Source: Desulfitobacterium_A nosdiversum
GTDB taxonomy: Bacteria > Bacillota > Desulfitobacteriia > Desulfitobacteriales > Desulfitobacteriaceae
DNA length: 64,000 nucleotides
Assembly: GCF_049860565.1 (NCBI RefSeq)
Contig: NZ_CP172056.1
Location: forward strand, 3,348,001-3,412,000
Direction: 5' to 3'
Made by a program: the position numbers and the translations under genes. The notes beneath the pieces are model-generated. The model had not been told where the DNA came from. It was given only the letters and a program-made list of their open reading frames with translations, and did no database searches. Below are positions 1 through 8,084 of this stretch, one piece after another (position 1 is the stretch's first letter; every line of letters starts with the position of its first letter).

Positions 1-1
1 A

Positions 2-157
2 GGTATCCTCGTCGCAATTGCCGGGACTCTGCTTTATAATTATTTTGTAAAAGCACAATGGGGTTCACCAACAATAGCTGTATTTTTAGGCGTTTCGGTA
101 GTTTATTTAGTCATCAAACGTCTTTTGATTAGTGAGCCCCTCCTTACATCAAAATAA
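2..157 (+). CDS. C-terminal end of a membrane protein (5'-truncated by window edge)
   Basis: An open frame runs from the window edge to a TAA stop at 155-157 and gives 51 residues. The segment is hydrophobic with one clear membrane span (AVFLGVSVVYLVI) followed by a basic stretch (KR), as at the cytoplasmic end of a transporter or permease. A strong terminator hairpin follows 35 bp later, which supports a real gene end. The family cannot be recognised from this fragment. Confidence 0.5.
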   Translation, partial: GILVAIAGTLLYNYFVKAQWGSPTIAVFLGVSVVYLVIKRLLISEPLLTSK

Positions 158-192
158 GCACAACCTAGTTATTGGATTTAAAACTAAAATTT

Positions 193-240
193 AAGCGATG
201 TCATTTTCCTATAATCCGGTAAAATGACATCGCTTTTTTA
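193..240. terminator. Bidirectional rho-independent terminator
   Basis: Perfect 15-bp inverted repeat (193-207 with 221-235), 13-nt loop, followed by a T run on the plus strand and preceded by A residues, so it can serve both the plus-strand gene ending at 157 and the LysR gene ending at 260. Confidence 0.85.
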
Positions 241-259
241 AGCTTTAATTCGATTTATT

Positions 260-1180
260 TTACATGGTTTGAGCTTGGAATTCTTGAAAATTCTCCTTAA
301 CGTAATTTATAAATCGCCGAACGGGGAAAGCCTGCTGGCGATTTTTCATATATCCCAGATAAATTATTCGTTTGTAATCAGGATTACCAATTGGCAACAC
401 CTTAACTTTGAAATTATGAAAAGTAGGACTTTCCGGGACGATAGCGATTCCCATTTTGGCGGCAACCAGACCCGCCATAGAGGTTTCATCCTCTACCTCA
501 CAGCAAACCTTAGGTATCATATTCACCTTTTCATACTGGCGATTAATCTCTTGTTTTAAACCGGGTTTACCTGAGTAATGGATAAGCGGATATGGTCCGG
601 TATCTTTCAGGTCAACCTGATCGAGTTTAGCAAGAGGGCTGTCAAGCGGCAAAATTGCAACTAATTTTTGTTCACAGATAGGTATAAATTCAACATCCGG
701 ATCTTTAGGGATTAAAGAGGCAAAGACCAAATCCAGTTTTTCATTTTTAAGACGGATGATCAAATCAGCGGTACATTCGTTCTGGGTTGTACCTTCATGC
801 AAGCTAAATTGAATTTTGCTGTTTTCTTCATTTTTAGCAGCAAAACCAGAAATTAAGTCAGGAATAAAATGGGAACTCAATGTATAAATAAATCCAATAT
901 TAATGGCGCATTGTGCATCAGTCGACAATTCTTTAATCTTTTTCGTCCCCTGTTCTAATTCGGCTAGTGCATTTTCAACATAAGGGAGAAATAATCTACC
1001 ATACTTTGTTAGGACGACATTCCGACCTTTTTTTTCAAACAGCACAGCTCCCAACTCATCTTCCAAAGATGAAATAGCGTGACTGAGACTGGGCTGGGTT
1101 AAACATAATTGTGCTGCAGCATGCGTATAATGCTCAAGTTTAGCAAGAGTTCTAAAATAATATAATTGGTATAAATTCAT
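260..1180 (-). CDS. LysR-family transcriptional regulator
   Basis: A 306-residue LysR-type regulator. The N-terminal winged helix-turn-helix (about residues 1-60) contains AAAQLCLTQPSLSHAISSLE, typical of the family, and the rest is the periplasmic-binding-protein-like effector domain. A longer frame reaches 1231, but the ATG at 1180 is preferred because GGGGTGAG lies 3 nt upstream and the protein then starts at the usual MNLYQLYYF. It is the only regulator next to the acyl-CoA cluster and lies downstream of it in the same orientation, so it is a plausible but unproven controller. The effector is unknown. Confidence 0.9.
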   Translation of the reverse strand: MNLYQLYYFRTLAKLEHYTHAAAQLCLTQPSLSHAISSLEDELGAVLFEKKGRNVVLTKYGRLFLPYVENALAELEQGTKKIKELSTDAQCAINIGFIYTLSSHFIPDLISGFAAKNEENSKIQFSLHEGTTQNECTADLIIRLKNEKLDLVFASLIPKDPDVEFIPICEQKLVAILPLDSPLAKLDQVDLKDTGPYPLIHYSGKPGLKQEINRQYEKVNMIPKVCCEVEDETSMAGLVAAKMGIAIVPESPTFHNFKVKVLPIGNPDYKRIIYLGYMKNRQQAFPVRRFINYVKENFQEFQAQTM

Positions 1181-1317
1181 TTGCTCACCCCGCAGAAAAT
1201 TATTCGAAACTTTCTTACCTAAGAATCTCATAATTAAGCTAAATGGGGTATTCTAAAGGCTACTTGTGCAAATTATCCCAATCACAAACAACTTATTAAA
1301 ATGAGTTTGTACACCAG

Positions 1318-1359
1318 GATAATTATACTTTATAGCATGATAATTATAACTTATAGCGC
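1318..1359. repeat. Two tandem 21-bp direct repeats upstream of the LysR gene
   Basis: Copies at 1318-1338 and 1339-1359 share GATAATTATA and TTATAGC and sit exactly 21 bp (two helical turns) apart. They lie about 140 bp upstream of the LysR start, a plausible autoregulatory site. The rest of 1181-1487 is AT-rich with no gene. Confidence 0.55.
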
Positions 1360-1428
1360 ATTATTAAGTAAATATTAAAAACATAGAAATTTGCCAATTT
1401 TATGTGAAAAGTACAATAATACAAAGGT

Positions 1429-1456
1429 GTCTCAACCCTAATTTAAGGGTTAAGAC
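1429..1456 (-). terminator. Hairpin after the acyl-CoA ligase gene
   Basis: GTCTCAACCCT (1429-1439) pairs with AAGGGTTAAGAC (1445-1456) about 30 bp past the ligase stop. The T tract is poor, so termination strength is uncertain. Confidence 0.4.
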
Positions 1457-1487
1457 ATAAATCTCATCTCCTCCTATTTCTTAATGA

Positions 1488-3137
1488 TTACGCTGTAAAA
1501 ACTATGAGGTTCTCTTGTTCAAGCTTAGTTTTAATATCCTGCCGCAAAACATATTTCTGAATTTTTCCTGATGCCGTACGCGGAAGATTCTCTACAATTT
1601 CTACCCGTTCAGGATATTTAAACTTACTTACGCCTTTCTCTTCAAAAAGCTTACCTACTTCCTTTAAGGTTAGTCCCTTATCTCTATCATTGAGCACCAC
1701 AAAAGCGCAGGCTCTCTCCCCTAACCTTGGATCGGGCATTGCCACTACACCCACCTCACGCACATTGGGGTGTTGGAGTAAGATATTTTCCAGTTCGATA
1801 CTGCTGATATTTTCACCACCGCGGATGATAATATCTTTCTTTCTTCCTGTAATTCGAATGTACCCGTCCTTATCCATGGTACAGAGATCACCGCTATAGT
1901 ACCATCCATTATCGTCCAGAGCCCTCGCCGTCAATTCGGGTTCCTTAAGATAACCGACAAATACCGTAGGGCCGCGAGATGCTTCCTCTCCCTGAATCCA
2001 TACGGGTACAGGCTGATGTGACTCATCAACAACCTGTATTTCAACACCTGATACAGCTGCCCCATCAGTACTGATAATTTTTTCAAGATCGTCGTCTAAT
2101 CTTACGGCAGTATGCGGAACACTTTCCGTCGAACCATAGACACCAATGACTTTAATACCGGCAGTCATCGATTCTTTAACCATATGCCTGGGTATAGGAG
2201 CTCCGCCGCACATGAAAAGACGAAGAGAAGAGATATCATATTTCCTTTTTTGGAGTGCACGGAGTATATCGTAAACTAATGGCGTAGCTCCCATACCGCA
2301 GGTGCATTTTTCTCTTTCAATGAGTTGGAGGGTGATTTCCGGTTTAAATATATCTTGAAGAACGCTTTTAGCCCCATACATAAACGGCAAAGTCACGCCG
2401 TGATGAAAACCAATGGCATGCGCAGTTGGGGCCGGCATCAGCATAACATCAAGATGGGTAATATTCATGGCCGCGGCTAAAGATCTTTCTGCCGCAATTA
2501 TATTGTTATGTGTTAACATCACTCCTTTCGGAAAGCTTTCCGTTCCCGAAGTAAACAAAACAGCGGCTAGATCATCGGAATTTCGCGGATAATTAATGAC
2601 TAGCGGTGGATAATCTTTTAATATTTTGCTTAAGGTATTTCCTTCAGAACTCTTCGTTACTTTTTCGACCACTACGATTTCCCTTAGGCTTGGAAGCTTT
2701 AGCTTTAAGGAACTTAGCATTGAAGGATAATCAAAACCCCTAAACTCAGAGGGAATAAATAACACTTTGGATTCACACTTATTCAGAACATATATCAATT
2801 CATCCGCGCGATAACCCCAACAAATTGGATTTACGACAGCTCCTATTTTAAGGCACGCGATATAAATTACCGTGAATTCAGACCAGGCAGGTATTTGAAA
2901 CGATACAAAATCACCTGGCATTACCCCATTTTCTCTCAAATAAGTTGCGACCCTGCCAGCTGCATCGTCGAGTTCTGCATAGGTGTAACTTGTACCTTGA
3001 AGATCGGTTACAGCTACCTTTTCTGGGGAGCACAACACGGACATCTGCCAATAGTCTGCCAATGTTGCGTCACCCCAGTAACCGGCTTGACGGTATTCCC
3101 GCCTTCGATCTTCATTTATTCTCATCTCCAATGACAT
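1488..3137 (-). CDS. Acyl-CoA synthetase (AMP-forming), CaiC-like
   Basis: A 549-residue member of the ANL adenylating superfamily, which forms an acyl-adenylate and then the CoA thioester of an organic acid. The phosphate-binding loop TSGTESFPKG is at about 196-205, the A5-type YGSTES lies near the middle, YYSGD and TGRKKD precede the hinge, and the C-terminal lysine motif PRTASGKIQ is near residue 520. AAGGGGG sits 8 nt before the chosen ATG. It is the last gene of the minus-strand acyl-CoA cluster, 76 bp after an MFS carrier, so its substrate is probably imported by that carrier. CaiC (carnitine) is the closest named relative by context, but the substrate cannot be read from sequence. Confidence 0.88.
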   Translation of the reverse strand: MSLEMRINEDRRREYRQAGYWGDATLADYWQMSVLCSPEKVAVTDLQGTSYTYAELDDAAGRVATYLRENGVMPGDFVSFQIPAWSEFTVIYIACLKIGAVVNPICWGYRADELIYVLNKCESKVLFIPSEFRGFDYPSMLSSLKLKLPSLREIVVVEKVTKSSEGNTLSKILKDYPPLVINYPRNSDDLAAVLFTSGTESFPKGVMLTHNNIIAAERSLAAAMNITHLDVMLMPAPTAHAIGFHHGVTLPFMYGAKSVLQDIFKPEITLQLIEREKCTCGMGATPLVYDILRALQKRKYDISSLRLFMCGGAPIPRHMVKESMTAGIKVIGVYGSTESVPHTAVRLDDDLEKIISTDGAAVSGVEIQVVDESHQPVPVWIQGEEASRGPTVFVGYLKEPELTARALDDNGWYYSGDLCTMDKDGYIRITGRKKDIIIRGGENISSIELENILLQHPNVREVGVVAMPDPRLGERACAFVVLNDRDKGLTLKEVGKLFEEKGVSKFKYPERVEIVENLPRTASGKIQKYVLRQDIKTKLEQENLIVFTA

Positions 3138-3213
3138 CCTCTCAACCCCCTTCGCTGGATTTATACTGATCCTTCAATCATCCAGAAGAATGGATTCAGT
3201 GTATTTAATGGAA

Positions 3214-4509
3214 TTAGTGTAATTCAGGTATAATTTCACTTGCGTTCTTTGGTTTTATTTCTTTAATCCTGACCGTCGTGAGCAAGATAAGCGAGCCGAT
3301 AATGGAAATGCCTGCACCTAAATACAGGGCAAAAGTGTATCCGTAAGCATCAACGACTACACCTGTTAGAAGCGGAGCTGTGATTCCCCCGATTGTAGCA
3401 AAAGTGGACCAAAGTCCTGTTATTTTTCCCGCATTCTTACGCGAGAAAACCATAGGCATTGAATAATACCCTCCCATGGTAAGGCATAAAAGGCCATTCG
3501 AAGCCGATATTAATGCGACGGCATTTACCGCATTCGCGGCCTGAGATCCCAAGATGAGCAATATTCCGGCAGAAATCATGCCGAAAACAGGGAATATCTT
3601 ACGGCCCATATTGTCCTCAAATTTGGCGGCAGCCTTATCCGCTAGATAGCCTCCAATTGGGTATGTGAACACAGCCACAATATATGGCATCATTGTGTAT
3701 AAAGCACTTTGTCCGAGTTGAAGACCGCGGCCCTTCATAAAATAGGTGGGCAGCCAAGTCATAAATAAATAGAAGAGGTAGTTCGTACAGAAAAATGATA
3801 CGGCACCGGTCCAAACCGATGGTGTTGAAAAAATATCCTTTGGTGTCAAATCTGTATAGCGGCCCGCCATTTCCTGCGAACCGTCCTGGGTTGACTTAAT
3901 ATAGGCGAGCTCTTCTTGACTGAGATTAGGATCATTTTCCGGCTTATCCTTGCCAAACCTCAGCCAAATCAAAATCCATATCGGAGCGGTAAAGGCAAAC
4001 GTCCAAAATACCATTTTCCAACTATGAGCCTGTATAATCCACGCCGCGAACGGCATGGTGAGGGTAATGCCCAAGGGAACTCCAACAAGACAGATTCCTT
4101 GTGCCAGTCCAGCTTCTTTCTTGGGAATCCATTTAGCAACCATCGATGAAATCGCAGGCAAGGCAACGCCTTCACCCATCCCCATCATCATACGAATGAT
4201 CACCATCAAACCGAGTGAAGTGCCAAAGGGAGTTAAAAATACGAATATCGACCACCATAAGGCGCCGAAAATGATAACCTTGCCCCCGCCAAATCGGTCT
4301 GCTAACCAGCCGCCAATAATCATCGTACACGCGTAGCCCATAAAAAAGGCCGTCGAGACTAAACCGAACTGAGTGGCACTCCAATTAAATTCCTTCATCA
4401 TGGATGGACCGGCGATTGACATATTTGATCTATCCATATACAAAACTAAGTAACATAACAGAAACTGAACTATGATCAACCAACGTTTATTACCAATTTT
4501 TGGATTCAT
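3214..4509 (-). CDS. MFS transporter, anion:cation symporter (ACS/SLC17-like) family
   Basis: A 431-residue, 12-span major facilitator with ACS-family features: YMDRSNMS in TM1, WLADRFGG in the TM2-3 loop and MGMGEG in TM4. In the characterised relative DgoT, acidic residues in TM1 and TM4 take part in proton coupling; both are present here (Asp in YMDR, Glu in GMGEG), so H+/carboxylate symport is likely. It is a paralogue of the carrier at 10814-12112 with many identical stretches (for example ATQFGLVSTAFF). It sits between etfA and the acyl-CoA ligase, which suggests uptake of the acid that enters this cluster. Confidence 0.88.
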   Translation of the reverse strand: MNPKIGNKRWLIIVQFLLCYLVLYMDRSNMSIAGPSMMKEFNWSATQFGLVSTAFFMGYACTMIIGGWLADRFGGGKVIIFGALWWSIFVFLTPFGTSLGLMVIIRMMMGMGEGVALPAISSMVAKWIPKKEAGLAQGICLVGVPLGITLTMPFAAWIIQAHSWKMVFWTFAFTAPIWILIWLRFGKDKPENDPNLSQEELAYIKSTQDGSQEMAGRYTDLTPKDIFSTPSVWTGAVSFFCTNYLFYLFMTWLPTYFMKGRGLQLGQSALYTMMPYIVAVFTYPIGGYLADKAAAKFEDNMGRKIFPVFGMISAGILLILGSQAANAVNAVALISASNGLLCLTMGGYYSMPMVFSRKNAGKITGLWSTFATIGGITAPLLTGVVVDAYGYTFALYLGAGISIIGSLILLTTVRIKEIKPKNASEIIPELH

Positions 4510-4629
4510 GTTAATTGCCCCTTTTCAAATTCAATTTAAAACATCTTATCCTAAGTAAATCAATTTGAAATAAAACGTTGACATAGTTTTAGTATTTTCT
4601 TTACCGTCAGCATAGCGAACCGATGAAGG

Positions 4630-4697
4630 AGGAGAACTCCTTTTCACCTTAAACGTTCATTTTAATGAACAGGATCAAGGTGATTAGGAGAACTCCT
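4630..4697 (-). repeat. Nested inverted repeats between etfA and the MFS gene
   Basis: Two identical palindromes AGGAGAACTCCT (4630-4641 and 4686-4697) flank CACCTT/AAGGTG (4645-4650 with 4677-4682), which in turn flanks GTTCATTTTAATGAAC (4655-4670). As RNA this folds into a long nested stem. No T run follows, so it looks more like an mRNA stability or processing element, or a translation-controlling structure, than a terminator. Confidence 0.6.
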
Positions 4698-4733
4698 TTC
4701 TAAATTTAAAACCTTATTCCCTACGCAATTAAT

Positions 4734-5735
4734 TTAGCTTGCCTTAATCTTCTTAAATTCCTCCGTAAGAACAGGAACAATTTCGAACAAATCACCGACT
4801 AAACCGTAATCAGCCATATCAAAAATCGGTGCATCCGGATCTGAATTGATCGCGATGATGGTTTCTGAAGAAGATATTCCGACTAAGTGCTGAACTGCAC
4901 CGGAGATCCCCACCGCGATATAGATTTTAGGTCCTACCGTTTTACCGGTTTGTCCGACTTGTTTTTGAACCGGAATCCAACCGGCATCAACAGCAGCTCT
5001 CGATGCTCCGACAGCACCGCCAAAGACGTCAGCCAGTTCTTGGAGAAGAGCAAAATTTTCAGGTTTTTCTAATCCTCTTCCGCCGGAAACAATGACTTCT
5101 GCCTCTTCAAGTTTAACCCCTTCACTTCCGACAGCTTTGATAATGTCAACAATCTTCGTCCGGATCATTTCTGCAGGAGTCTTGATTTCCTCTTTAATCA
5201 CTTCTGCTGTCCGGGAAGCATCAGGACCGGCTTTTTTAAATACACCGGGTCTGACTGTTCCCATCTCCGGTTTTGTTTCAGGACATAAAATGGTAGCCAT
5301 AAGATTTCCGCCAAAAGCAGGTCTTGTCCAGGCGACAAGTCCATCCTCGTTAATATCCAGACCCGTGCAATCCGCCGTTAACCCTGTCCGCAAACGTGTT
5401 GCTGTTCTTGAAGCAACGTCTCTTCCGTTGTTTGTCGCTCCGACTAAGATCGTCGCCGGACAATATTTTTCAACGAGCTGTATCATGACGTTAGCATAGC
5501 TATCGGTATTAAAATCCTTATATTCTTCACCTTCGACATCGATAACCTGATCCGCTCCATAGGCAATTGCTGTTTTAACCGCCGCATCATTATTGTCGCC
5601 GATGACAACAGCTACAACGTTTTCCTGCTTCGCCTGAGCAAGTCTTTTCCCTTCATTAAGAAGCTCTAAGCCAACATTTTTAGCTTCACCATTTGCGGTT
5701 TCAATAAATACCCAGATATTTTTATAGTCACTCAT
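4734..5735 (-). CDS. etfA: Electron transfer flavoprotein, alpha subunit (EtfA/FixB)
   Basis: A 333-residue ETF alpha subunit. The N-terminal Rossmann-like domain is followed by the C-terminal FAD-binding domain with SGGRGL, GQTGKTVGPKIYIAVGISGA and INSDPDAPIF, which hold the ADP part of FAD. There is no N-terminal ferredoxin domain of the kind seen in caffeyl-CoA reductase EtfA. It starts 14 bp after etfB with GGAGG 8 nt before the ATG, so the two are co-translated. With EtfB it moves electrons between the neighbouring acyl-CoA dehydrogenase and FixC. Confidence 0.96.
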   Translation of the reverse strand: MSDYKNIWVFIETANGEAKNVGLELLNEGKRLAQAKQENVVAVVIGDNNDAAVKTAIAYGADQVIDVEGEEYKDFNTDSYANVMIQLVEKYCPATILVGATNNGRDVASRTATRLRTGLTADCTGLDINEDGLVAWTRPAFGGNLMATILCPETKPEMGTVRPGVFKKAGPDASRTAEVIKEEIKTPAEMIRTKIVDIIKAVGSEGVKLEEAEVIVSGGRGLEKPENFALLQELADVFGGAVGASRAAVDAGWIPVQKQVGQTGKTVGPKIYIAVGISGAVQHLVGISSSETIIAINSDPDAPIFDMADYGLVGDLFEIVPVLTEEFKKIKAS

Positions 5736-5749
5736 TGCTTAAACCTCCA

Positions 5750-6538
5750 TTAAACTAGCTTAGCCTCAACCAGCTTTTCGACCAACTTAAGGGCCGTAGC
5801 TCTATCTGTTGCTTCCTTAATCTTCAAACCTGCCTCTCTTTTGGCGGGTACAAAGGTTTTCTTTACTCTTGTCGGTGAGCCTTTTAAGCCGATTTTCGTT
5901 GCATCAATATCTGAAAGTTCAGCAGTCGTCAACACTTCAATCTTTGCCTTGCTAGCCATCATTTTGCTCTTAATCGTAGCAAATCTCGGCTCATTGATAG
6001 ATTTTACGACAGTACAAACGGCCGGCAGTTTTGCTTCAATAACTTCATATCCTTCATCCGTTTCCCGATGGATCGTAATTTTTGGGTCATCGACTTGGAT
6101 TTTAGCCGCATAAGTCAGCTGAGCAAGTCCCAGGTGCTCGGCAAGAGCAGGTCCCACCTGAGCCGTGTCCCCGTCAATCGCTTGCTTGCCGCAGAGAATC
6201 AAATCGAAATTTCCGAGCTTTTTAATCGCTTGGGACAAGATATAGCTTGTAGCGTAGGTATCTGAACCGCCAAAAGCACGGTCGCTCACTAACACTGCTT
6301 TATCCGCACCTACCGATACACATTCCTTTAAGGCATCTTTCGCCTGTTCCGGCCCCATCGTAATGACCGTGACCGTTCCGCCATGGGCTTCTTTGAGCTG
6401 CACTGCAGCTTCCAGCGCATTTTTATCAAAAGGGTTTACAATGCTTGGTACACCGGCACGAACCAAGGTATTCGTCACAGGATCGATTTTAATTTCAGCC
6501 GTATCCGGCACTTGTTTAACGCAAACGAGAATATCCAT
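5750..6538 (-). CDS. etfB: Electron transfer flavoprotein, beta subunit (EtfB/FixA)
   Basis: A 262-residue ETF beta subunit beginning MDILVCVKQVPDT, the family hallmark, with CGKQAIDGDTAQVGP around residues 115-130 for the second flavin or nucleotide site. AGGAGGG is 9 nt upstream of the ATG. It follows the acyl-CoA dehydrogenase gene by 14 bp. Since FixC and FixX are in the same cluster, the complex could be of the bifurcating FixABCX kind. Deciding between bifurcating and classical ETF would need comparison of the NADH-site residues. Confidence 0.96.
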   Translation of the reverse strand: MDILVCVKQVPDTAEIKIDPVTNTLVRAGVPSIVNPFDKNALEAAVQLKEAHGGTVTVITMGPEQAKDALKECVSVGADKAVLVSDRAFGGSDTYATSYILSQAIKKLGNFDLILCGKQAIDGDTAQVGPALAEHLGLAQLTYAAKIQVDDPKITIHRETDEGYEVIEAKLPAVCTVVKSINEPRFATIKSKMMASKAKIEVLTTAELSDIDATKIGLKGSPTRVKKTFVPAKREAGLKIKEATDRATALKLVEKLVEAKLV

Positions 6539-6552
6539 TTAAAAGTTCCCTC

Positions 6553-7686
6553 CTACTTAAGCATATCTCTTGCAATGGTGAGACGTTGAATTTGGTTCGT
6601 TCCTTCGAAGATCTGGAATACCTTGGAATCTCTCATCAATTTTTCTACAGGATATTCTTTGCTCACGCCGTAACCACCGAAAAGCTGTACAGCATCAGTC
6701 GTTACTTTCACTACCGCATCACCGCAGAAAGTCTTGGTAATCGAGCCTTCTCGAATACAAGGATCATGAGCATCCATCAACACCATGGCACTCTTGACCA
6801 ATTGACGAGCGGCTTCACATTGGATCTCCATATCTGCCAAGATCATTTGCACCGCTTGGAATTCAGCAATCGGTTTGCCAAATTGTTTTCTTTCTTTAAT
6901 ATATTTGACGCTCTCATCGATAGCCGACTGCATAATACCTACTGCTAAAGTACCGACAAAAGCGCGAGAAATGTTTAAAGTAGCCATAGCGATTTTGAAG
7001 CCATCGCCTTCATTGCCAATCAATGCACTGGCAGGCACTCTTACCTTGTTGAATGCGACATCAGAAGTATTGGACAATCTGAGGCCCATTTTGTTTTCAT
7101 GCTTACCAACCATAATGCCTGGGCGGTCTCTTTCAACGATAAAGGCGGATATGCCTTTGGAGCCTTTGCTCTTGTCTGTAGACGCAAACACAACATATAC
7201 GCTGGCAAACTCACCATTGGTTACAAACGTTTTGCTGCCATTGATAACATACTCGTCTCCAGCTTTAATAGCGGTAGCGCGGATGGATCCGGCATCTGAC
7301 CCTGAATTAGGCTCTGTTAAACAGAATCCGGCAAATGCACCTGGAGCAATAATATCGGCAAATAATTGTTTTTGTTGATCATTTCCACATAAGAGAACTG
7401 ATCTTAGAGCCACGAAAGTTGTAACTAAGGAAATCGCAAAGCCGGCATCGACCTTTGCTAATTCTTCAAATACGATAGCATTGGTCACATTGCTTAATCC
7501 TGCGCCACCGAATTTCTCAGGAATCTCCAACATATGCAGGCCCATATCAAACGCTTGTTTTAAAAGTTCTAAAGGAAACTCACCCGTTTCATCAAATTCT
7601 TTAACATGCGGTTTTACGACTTTGTTTGCAAAGTCTCTGACTAATTCGACTAACCCTTGTTGCTCTTCAGTAAGAATATGCCCCAT
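6553..7686 (-). CDS. Acyl-CoA dehydrogenase
   Basis: A 377-residue flavin-dependent acyl-CoA dehydrogenase, the family's usual length. It has CLTEPNSGSDAGSIRATA (flavin/substrate loop), SGKTFVTNG-like strand, ERKQFGKPIAEFQAVQ, QLFGGYGVSKEYPVEKLMRD and the C-terminal IFEGTNQIQ whose Glu matches the catalytic base of medium-chain enzymes. It catalyses alpha-beta oxidation of an acyl-CoA or, run backwards, enoyl-CoA reduction. Its position just upstream of etfB-etfA and downstream of fixC-fixX makes it the probable electron partner of that chain. Confidence 0.94.
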   Translation of the reverse strand: MGHILTEEQQGLVELVRDFANKVVKPHVKEFDETGEFPLELLKQAFDMGLHMLEIPEKFGGAGLSNVTNAIVFEELAKVDAGFAISLVTTFVALRSVLLCGNDQQKQLFADIIAPGAFAGFCLTEPNSGSDAGSIRATAIKAGDEYVINGSKTFVTNGEFASVYVVFASTDKSKGSKGISAFIVERDRPGIMVGKHENKMGLRLSNTSDVAFNKVRVPASALIGNEGDGFKIAMATLNISRAFVGTLAVGIMQSAIDESVKYIKERKQFGKPIAEFQAVQMILADMEIQCEAARQLVKSAMVLMDAHDPCIREGSITKTFCGDAVVKVTTDAVQLFGGYGVSKEYPVEKLMRDSKVFQIFEGTNQIQRLTIARDMLK

Positions 7687-7781
7687 TTTAAAATCCTCCC
7701 CATTAAATCATAAATATAGTTATAATCTAATTATCCAAGGAATGAGCATTCATTCACTGGATAAATCTTATTTCAATATCA

Positions 7782-8084
7782 TCAGCCTTCTCTGTAAACA
7801 ATCCCCATGCCTTGTCCAGGATAGTTCCATGAATATCCCGGCATGTTCCGGTTGAGTCTTTCACAAATCAGACGACAGTTTCCGCATTCTAAACATCCTA
7901 CATGGTCAAAGCTTAACTTATCATTGATTAGATCCCACTTATACCGCTCTGCCGGACAGCAGGTTGTACATGCCCGATGTTCGCATGTTCTGCATGCATC
8001 TTTATCGACAAGGATATGTGAGTTATGATCATCGCTGTCAAAGCGATTCACGAGTAAACGATCATCCATGGATAGCTTTTTCAT
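7782..8084 (-). CDS. fixX: Ferredoxin-like protein FixX
   Basis: A 100-residue iron-sulfur protein of the FixX/ETF-quinone-oxidoreductase ferredoxin type. It contains CRTCEHRACTTCCP and CLECGNCRLICERLN, which supply the cysteines for a [4Fe-4S] cluster. Its ATG overlaps the fixC stop as ATGA, so translation is coupled. FixX is expected to pass electrons between FixC flavin and ETF or the quinone pool. A gap of about 95 bp separates it from the acyl-CoA dehydrogenase gene. Confidence 0.93.
   Translation of the reverse strand: MKKLSMDDRLLVNRFDSDDHNSHILVDKDACRTCEHRACTTCCPAERYKWDLINDKLSFDHVGCLECGNCRLICERLNRNMPGYSWNYPGQGMGIVYREG

Noticed and set aside
5092..5499. 135-codon plus-strand open frame
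   Set aside because: It lies entirely opposite etfA, has no ribosome site and a protein composition unlike any family; shadow of the real gene.
6875..7378. 167-codon plus-strand open frame
   Set aside because: Antisense to the acyl-CoA dehydrogenase at 6553-7686, which has full family motifs.
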